64,000 bases of DNA from Glandiceps talaboti. Its lineage: Eukaryota; Hemichordata; Enteropneusta; Spengelidae. Below are positions 58,811-64,000 of this stretch, piece after piece (position 1 is the stretch's first letter; the number at the start of each line of letters is the position of its first letter). The notes under the pieces are model-generated. The model was not told the DNA's origin. It did no database searches and saw nothing but the letters and a program-made list of their open reading frames with translations. Made by a program: the position numbers and the translations under genes. The stretch lies in assembly GCF_964340395.1 (NCBI RefSeq), contig NC_135556.1, positions 1,713,501-1,777,500 on the forward strand, given 5' to 3'.

Positions 58811-59680
58811 TTGATTTCGGGTCTCACCAACGGTTTCCATACGGGGGTCACTACACTACCGCGTGACACCTACGTCGCCCAAAACCTGCTTTCGGCACGC
58901 AACCAGGCAAACATTGTTTCAATTCAGCTTGAGGAAGAGGTACGGAAAGGTTACATGATCGGTCCCTTCAACGCTCCGCCATTTCCCGAGTTTCGCTGCA
59001 GTCCCCTCGGCGTCGTTGACAAAAAATATTCAAACAAGAAGAGACTGATTTTAGACCTTTCGTCGCCGCGCAACAGTGCCAAGGTCACCAGCATAAATGA
59101 CCTAATCAACAAAGAAGAGTTCTCACTGTCATATGTCAAACTGGACGACGCCATCAACGCAATTAAACGAGCAGGAAAAGGCGCCCGGCTCTGTAAGACT
59201 GACATCACAGATGCATTCAAACTTATTCCTATACACCCCTCACTCTGGCACCTCTACGGGCTAAAATGGCGCGACCAGTATTATTTTTACATGCGCCTCA
59301 CATTTGGCTGCCGCTCCAGTCCGAAAATCTTCGATCAACTGTCAACAGCTATTTGCTGGATTGCTGAACATAATTACAACATCCACGTCATATTCCACCT
59401 CCTGGATGACTTCCTCACCGTCGACAAGGTGTCCAGTAACGCACATCAAACCATGACCTCACTGCTGTCCATTTTCCACAGACTCAATATTCCCCTATCT
59501 AAACATAAGACGGAGGGTCCTACATGCGTTCTCGAATACCTCGGCATTCTTCTAGACACCGAACTCATGGAAACCCGCCTTCCACTCGACAAATTAGACC
59601 GCTTGCAAGCACTCCTCACGTCATTTCTCGGGCGCTCTTCATGCACGAAGAGAGACATCTCAGTCTTCTGGGTCACTTGA
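58811..59680 (+). pseudogene. DIRS-type reverse transcriptase (frameshifted)
   Basis: Shows EVRKGYMIGPF, FRCSPLGVVDKK, RLILDLSSPRN, LCKTDITDAFKLIPIHP, MRLTFGCRSSPKIFDQL and HLLDDFLTV (LLDD at 59399-59410). This is the YR-element RT variant that uses L-L-D-D instead of Y-x-D-D. The frame ends at 59680 after a shift near 59650; the RNase H part is in the frame open from 59524. Confidence 0.85.
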
Positions 59681-60330
59681 ACTTCGCAGCACGGGTGGTG
59701 CCCCCGGGGCGCACATTCGTCTCATACCTCATCGAACTGTCTACGTCAGTCAAGCACCTCCACCATTACGTCAAACTCTCACACAACTGCAAGCAAGACA
59801 TCCGCATGTGGCTCCACTTTGCATCACATGGGAACGGTGTCTCGCTATTTCTGGATGACGCGCCAACACCATCACCGAGCATGGATCTGTACACCGACGC
59901 TAGCGGTCTAGGCTACGGTGGATACTACCAAGGACACTGGTTCCAGGGACACTGGGCACATGACCTCAGGCTTGACTCTAACCCTTCTCTCTCCATTGCC
60001 TTTCAGGAACTATATCCGATTGTAGTAGCAAGTGTACTGTGGGGGGATAGTTGGTCACGAAAGCGCATTGTTTTTCATTCTGATAACCTCGCAACAGTGC
60101 ATATCATTAACAAGGGCCGATCAAAGTCAAAAGTGATCATGATGCTTATGCGCCGATTAGTTCTAGTGGCTGCCACGTGCAGTTTTGTGTATTCCGCAGC
60201 ATTCATCCCCGGTAATACTAACACAATCGCCGATTCTCTTTCTCGTTTTCAGATGCGGCGTTTCCGACAAGTAGCACCTGGAGCAGCCGCCAAGCCGTGC
60301 CCCCTACCCTCCAACGTGCTCTTCACCTAA
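59650..60330 (+). pseudogene. DIRS-type RNase H domain
   Basis: Connects through LSLLGHLNFAARVVPPGR to an RNase H with DLYTDASGLGYGG (catalytic Asp near 59896), ELYPIVVASVLWG, IVFHSDNLATVHIINKG and IPGNTNTIADSLSR. This is the dUTPase-free arrangement of DIRS/Ngaro pol. Stop at 60328-60330; it overlaps the recombinase frame. Confidence 0.85.
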
Positions 60331-60887
60331 ACCAGGCTATCTCATCATATCAATTATCGGCACTGGGATCGAGAACCAGGTCATCCTACAACACCGGCCT
60401 ACGAGCATGGCTACGTTTTACTGCTCTCTTCGACATCGCCGGTCCATCGCCTGCTTACCCCGACATCTCTGAGGAGATACTTATCTACTTCGTCTCCCAT
60501 TGTGCTCACACACTTCGGCTCTCATACAAAACCATCAAGGTGTATTTGGCTGGGGTCCGTAACCACTACGTTCAGGCAGGGCTTCCAAATCCATTGCTCT
60601 CTACATCGGGGCAACCACTCCTGCGACTTCAACACGTCATTCGCGGCATCCGTCGTACACAAGGAGACAATCCCCATCCACGCCTACCGATCACACTTCC
60701 TCTGCTTCAAAATCTGTGCCATCTCTTGCGTAACACACTGTTTGGATCGTACACGGACTTACTTCTGGAATCTGCGTTCCTTCTATACGGACACCTTCAC
60801 ATGTATTACACACGGCTTTCCAAAAACTTGCTAATGGCTGCTGACTTCAAAACAAAGGCCATTGTTAAGTGTTTCATCTATTGTTAG
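60297..60887 (+). pseudogene. DIRS/Ngaro tyrosine recombinase, N-terminal part only
   Basis: Contains the SAM-like core-binding domain (SSYQLSALGSRTRSSYNTGL, YFVSHCAHTLRLSYKTIKVYL, GIRRTQGDNPHPRLPIT). The reading is lost right after LLESAFLLY near 60795. The catalytic domain with its R-H-R-Y residues is absent, apparently by deletion. The copy cannot integrate by itself. Confidence 0.75.
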
Positions 60888-61649
60888 CTTTGGTTGTTTG
60901 TTTAGTTTCCTGCGTTTTTAGTTTGACTTACTTTCTTCTTGGTTTGGGGGGGGGGGCGCCTAACGCTTTTCCAGAGTTTTTGCCTGGTAAAGGTTTTTTT
61001 CTCTGGTATTTAGTGCGAGGCCAGGTCCGAAATTTTAGATTTCTTTTGTTCGGGCATGACGAGTTGGTAGGTCCTAAACTTGCGGTTGGCCACCATCCAG
61101 CACACCCGTGCACTCATACTCCCCCAGTCAGCACTCGCCCCCTCAGGGGCGCAGCTCTGCTGTCCTTTGGTCCTGCGTGATGAACAACACTTGCCGGCGG
61201 TTCATCCCTTCATCTCGCCCCCTGCTGTTGTCCGTTCACGCATTTCGATCCCCGACACCCTTTCCCCTCCGGTTCCGTGGAGGTCCCATCCCCTCCCTTG
61301 CTGGGTTCGTGGATTGGTGTCATTTCGGCGTAGCCACTTTCACCTCGGCGGTAGGGCCCTATGCCCTCTGAGGGCGGGAAGTGTCTTCATTTCGGCTAGT
61401 CGTTGTTTCCTCCCAGTCACGGACTCCGGCTCCAGCCCGGTCCTCCTGGGCCGTGAAACTTCGTCATTTCGGTTGATGTGGCCGTACCTCAGACCTCAGT
61501 CTGATGCTGGCGGCCACTCATTTCGATGGCCATTCAAAAACCGTAAAAAACTTCATTAAAGCACTACAAATTCGCACAAATTACAAATTCTACCTCTCAT
61601 CTCATGGGGGTACTTCGGTCTGGTCATGGCATTTCCACCCCTCAGTCTT
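60888..61649. other. GC-rich 3' region of DIRS-type element
   Basis: No recognised protein. Contains a G9 run (60947-60955). A 159-codon frame (61080-61559) is Pro/Ser/Arg-rich by base composition and is not supported. Confidence 0.5.
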
Positions 61650-61936
61650 GGGGACCGTACTTCGTACTTCTGCCCCCATTCGCCTCCAACTGGCATCGCT
61701 CGGCCTCCAACAGGCCCCCAACTTGCCTCAACTGGCACCACAATTCATACTCACCCATCTTGCCATCGACCAGATCAGTAGTGCCCTCTGCCCAAAGTGG
61801 TTTTGGTTTATGCTAGATTTATTTGACATGTAGTTACCTTTGCTTTTGTTATGCGTGTCTTTTATTATTGCTTTAGTATTATTTTATTACCTTAAACATT
61901 CGTTTTCTAACTTATCTGGATGTGTGTGTCAAATAC
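61650..61936 (+). repeat. DIRS/Ngaro-type direct repeat, B1
   Basis: About 287 bp, repeated at 62159-62445 with offset 509. Starts ggaccgtacttcgtacttct and ends gatgtgtgtgtcaaatac. Together with the intervening 220 bp it fits the B1-A2-B2 split-repeat plan of PAT/Ngaro-like elements. Confidence 0.8.
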
Positions 61937-62158
61937 AATATTTAACTTGTTAAATAAGTGTTTGACAACACAGGAAGGTACACACCTAGCAATTACATAA
62001 CCTCTGTTTACAGACCATACCAGTCACACATTTATTGCCTATCACCTCATTCTCTCACAAGAATTCGCTACCATCATAGCTGTAGTACACTTCTCCACAT
62101 TCCCACCACCACCCCTTTCAACCTCCTCTTGGCAACTGACTTGGTCTATGGCACTTTG
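61937..62158 (+). repeat. spacer between direct repeats, candidate A2
   Basis: Unique within the window. In a complete Ngaro-type element its copy (A1) would be at the left end; none is seen at 58529, consistent with 5' truncation. Confidence 0.5.
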
Positions 62159-62445
62159 GGGGACCGTACTTCGTACTTCTGCCCCCATTCGCCTCCAACT
62201 GGCATCGCTCGGCCTCCAACAGGCCCCCAACTTGCCTCAACTGGCACCACAATTCATACTCACCCATCTTGCCATCGACCAGATCAGTAGTGCCCTCTGC
62301 CCAAAGTGGTTTTGGTTTATGCTAGATTTATTTGACATGTAGTTACCTTTGCTTTTGTTATGCGTGTCTTTTATTATTGCTTTAGTATTATTTTATTACC
62401 TTAAACATTCGTTTTCTAACTTATCTGGATGTGTGTGTCAAATAC
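62159..62445 (+). repeat. DIRS/Ngaro-type direct repeat, B2
   Basis: Near-identical to 61650-61936. Its last bases (aaatac) merge with the 24-bp array, whose unit also contains atac; the exact junction is therefore ambiguous by 4-6 bp. Confidence 0.8.
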
Positions 62446-64000
62446 TTTGGTTGCTAACTGTACATACACTTTGGTTGCTAACTGTACATATACTTTGGTT
62501 GCTAACTGTACATATACTTTGGTTGCTAACTGTACATACACTTTGGTTGCTAACTGTACATATACTTTGGTTGCTAACTGTACATACACTTTGGTTGCTA
62601 ACTGTACATATACTTTGGTTGCTAACTGTGCATACACTTTGGTTGCTAACTGTACATATACTTTGGTTGCTAACTGTACATACACTTTGGTTGCTAACTG
62701 TACATACACTTTGGTTGCTAACTGTACATATACTTTGGTTGCTAACTGTACATATACTTTGGTTGCTAACTGTACATACACTTTGGTTGCTAATTGTACA
62801 TACTCTTTGGTTGCTAACTGTGCATACACTTTGGTTGCCAATTGTGCATACACTTTGGTTGCTAACTGTACATACACTTTGGTTGCTAATTGTACATACA
62901 CTTTGGTTGCTAACTGTACATACACTTTGGTTGTTAACTGTACATACACTTTGGTTGCTAACTGTACATACACTTTGGTTGCCAATTGTACATACACTTT
63001 GGTTGCTAACTGTACATACACTTTGGTTGCTAATTGTACATACACTTTGGTTGCTAACTGTACATACACTTTGGTTGCCAATTGTACATACACTTTGGTT
63101 GCTAACTGTACATACACTTTGGTTGCTAATTGTACATACACTTTGGTTGCTAACTGTACATACACTTTGGTTGCTAATTGTACATACACTTTGGTTGCTA
63201 ACTGTACATACACTTTGGTTGCTAATTGTACATATACTTTGGTTGCTAACTGTACATACTCTATGGTTGCTAATTGTACATACACTTTGGTTGCTAACTG
63301 TACATACACTTTGGTTGTTAACTGTACATACTCTTTGGTTGCTATTTGTACAATACACTTTGGTTGCTAATTGTACATACACTTTGGTTGCTAACTGTAC
63401 ATACACTTTGGTTGCTAATTGTACATACACTTTGGTTGCTAACTGTACATACACTTTGGTTGCTAATTGTACATACACTTTGGTTGCTAATTGTACATAC
63501 TCTTTGGTTGCTAACTGTGCATATACTTTGGTTGCTAATTGTACATACACTTTGGTTGCTATTTTTACAATACACTTTGGTTGCTAATTGTACATACACT
63601 TTGGTTGCTAACTTTACATACACTTTGGTTGCTAACTGTACATACACTTTGGTTGCTAATTGTACATATACTTTGGTTGCTAACTGTACATACACTTTGG
63701 TTGCTAACTGTACATACACTTTGGTTGCTAACTGTACATACACTTTTGTTGCTAATTGTACATATACTTTGGTTGCTAATTGTACATACACTTTGGTTGC
63801 TAATTGTACATACACTTTTGTTGCTAATTGTACATATACTTTGGTTGCTAATTGTACATACACTTTTGTTGCTAATTGTACATATACTTTGGTTGCTAAT
63901 TGTACATACACTTTGGTTGCTAAATGTACAATACACTTTGGTTGCTAACTGTGCATATACTTTGGTTGCTAATTGTACATACACTTTGGTTGCTAATTGT
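62444..64000. repeat. 24-bp minisatellite, right part
   Basis: Resumption of the 53400-58528 array after the DIRS-type element; about 65 units to the window edge and continuing beyond. Includes occasional 22-nt units (tatttgtacaatacac near 63342 and tatttttacaatacac near 63560), which also occur near 58109 and 58188. Confidence 0.97.

Larger units (their letters stand above)
58529..62443 (+). mobile_element. DIRS/Ngaro-type tyrosine-recombinase retrotransposon, truncated
   Basis: GC-rich insert inside the 24-bp array, in order: gag-type zinc motif, reverse transcriptase with LLDD catalytic site, RNase H, N-terminal part of a tyrosine recombinase, GC-rich 3' region, and a 3' split direct repeat. 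The array directly abuts both ends (gctaac on the left, actttgg on the right) with no target duplication, as expected for YR-mediated integration. The left end lacks a counterpart of the 3' terminal repeat, so the copy is 5'-truncated. Frame breaks in pol and loss of the recombinase catalytic part make it inactive. Confidence 0.85.

Noticed and set aside
61080-61559. 159-codon frame in the DIRS-type 3' region
   Set aside because: Composition is what GC-rich non-coding sequence gives (Pro, Ser, Arg); no domain and no conserved position relative to the YR frame.
58529-62443. Retrovirus or LTR element as identity of the GC-rich insert
   Set aside because: The RT has LLDD, there is no integrase or protease, and the end structure is split direct repeats without target duplication, all pointing to a tyrosine-recombinase element.

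Overview
The window is AT-rich nuclear DNA from an animal, most likely a marine invertebrate. Coding exons are short, are separated by long GT-AG introns, and are outnumbered by tandem repeats and transposable elements. The evidence for an animal is the split genes with metazoan extracellular domains (PDGF/VEGF cystine knot, CUB, LDL-receptor class A), plus Jockey/CR1-type, DIRS/Ngaro-type, LTR and TIR elements. The species cannot be named from the sequence alone. No bacterial genes, operons or CRISPR arrays are present.

Host genes. (1) Plus strand, 1560-6465: the last three coding exons of a VEGF/PDGF-type growth factor with two C-x10-CxCxC repeats like those of VEGF-C/D and PVF. Upstream exons lie off the left edge. 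(2) Minus strand, 42794-23215: a four-exon gene reconstructed by splice sites and phase. It encodes signal peptide, CUB, LDLa, transmembrane helix and a Pro/Tyr/Gln-rich tail (337 residues; all three introns phase 1). Only parts of this gene appear as long open frames. (3) Minus strand, 51521-50959: the transmembrane/tail exon of a paralogue of gene 2 in the same orientation, so this is a tandem family. (4) Minus strand, 31720-30794: an unrecognised 308-codon intronless frame with an acidic tail encoded by a GAT microsatellite. It lies inside a 6.7-kb TIR element in intron 2 of gene 2.

Repeat landscape. Large minisatellites: 36 bp (1-810), about 56 bp (3225-5160), 26 bp (17441-22995), about 41 bp (25215-25509 and 32235-32745), 49 bp (32797-37496), 35 bp (42810-47450), 17-18 bp (52283-52975) and 24 bp (53400-58528 and 62444-64000). 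Because 24 is a multiple of three, the last array is open in most frames for more than 1000 codons. It is not coding.

Mobile elements. A 5'-truncated frameshifted Jockey/CR1-like element lies between CATA microsatellites (14376-16571). A TIR element with TTA target duplications splits the 41-bp array (25510-32234). A short LTR element with CATA target duplications lies in intron 1 of gene 2 (39004-41797). A truncated DIRS/Ngaro-type element splits the 24-bp array (58529-62443). Smaller TIR or foldback elements lie at 1130-1278, 11910-13247, 13686-13809 and 37994-38429.

Most notable. (a) The 49-bp array at 32797-37496 starts exactly at the CUB exon's 5' splice site. About 96 units repeat the exon-end/GTAAG junction on the sense strand, so the intron opens with roughly 96 decoy donors. 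(b) The (TA)n-rich cluster at 7165-8675 holds hairpins with complete type-I hammerhead ribozyme cores, including a perfect 149-bp palindrome that presents a core on both strands.
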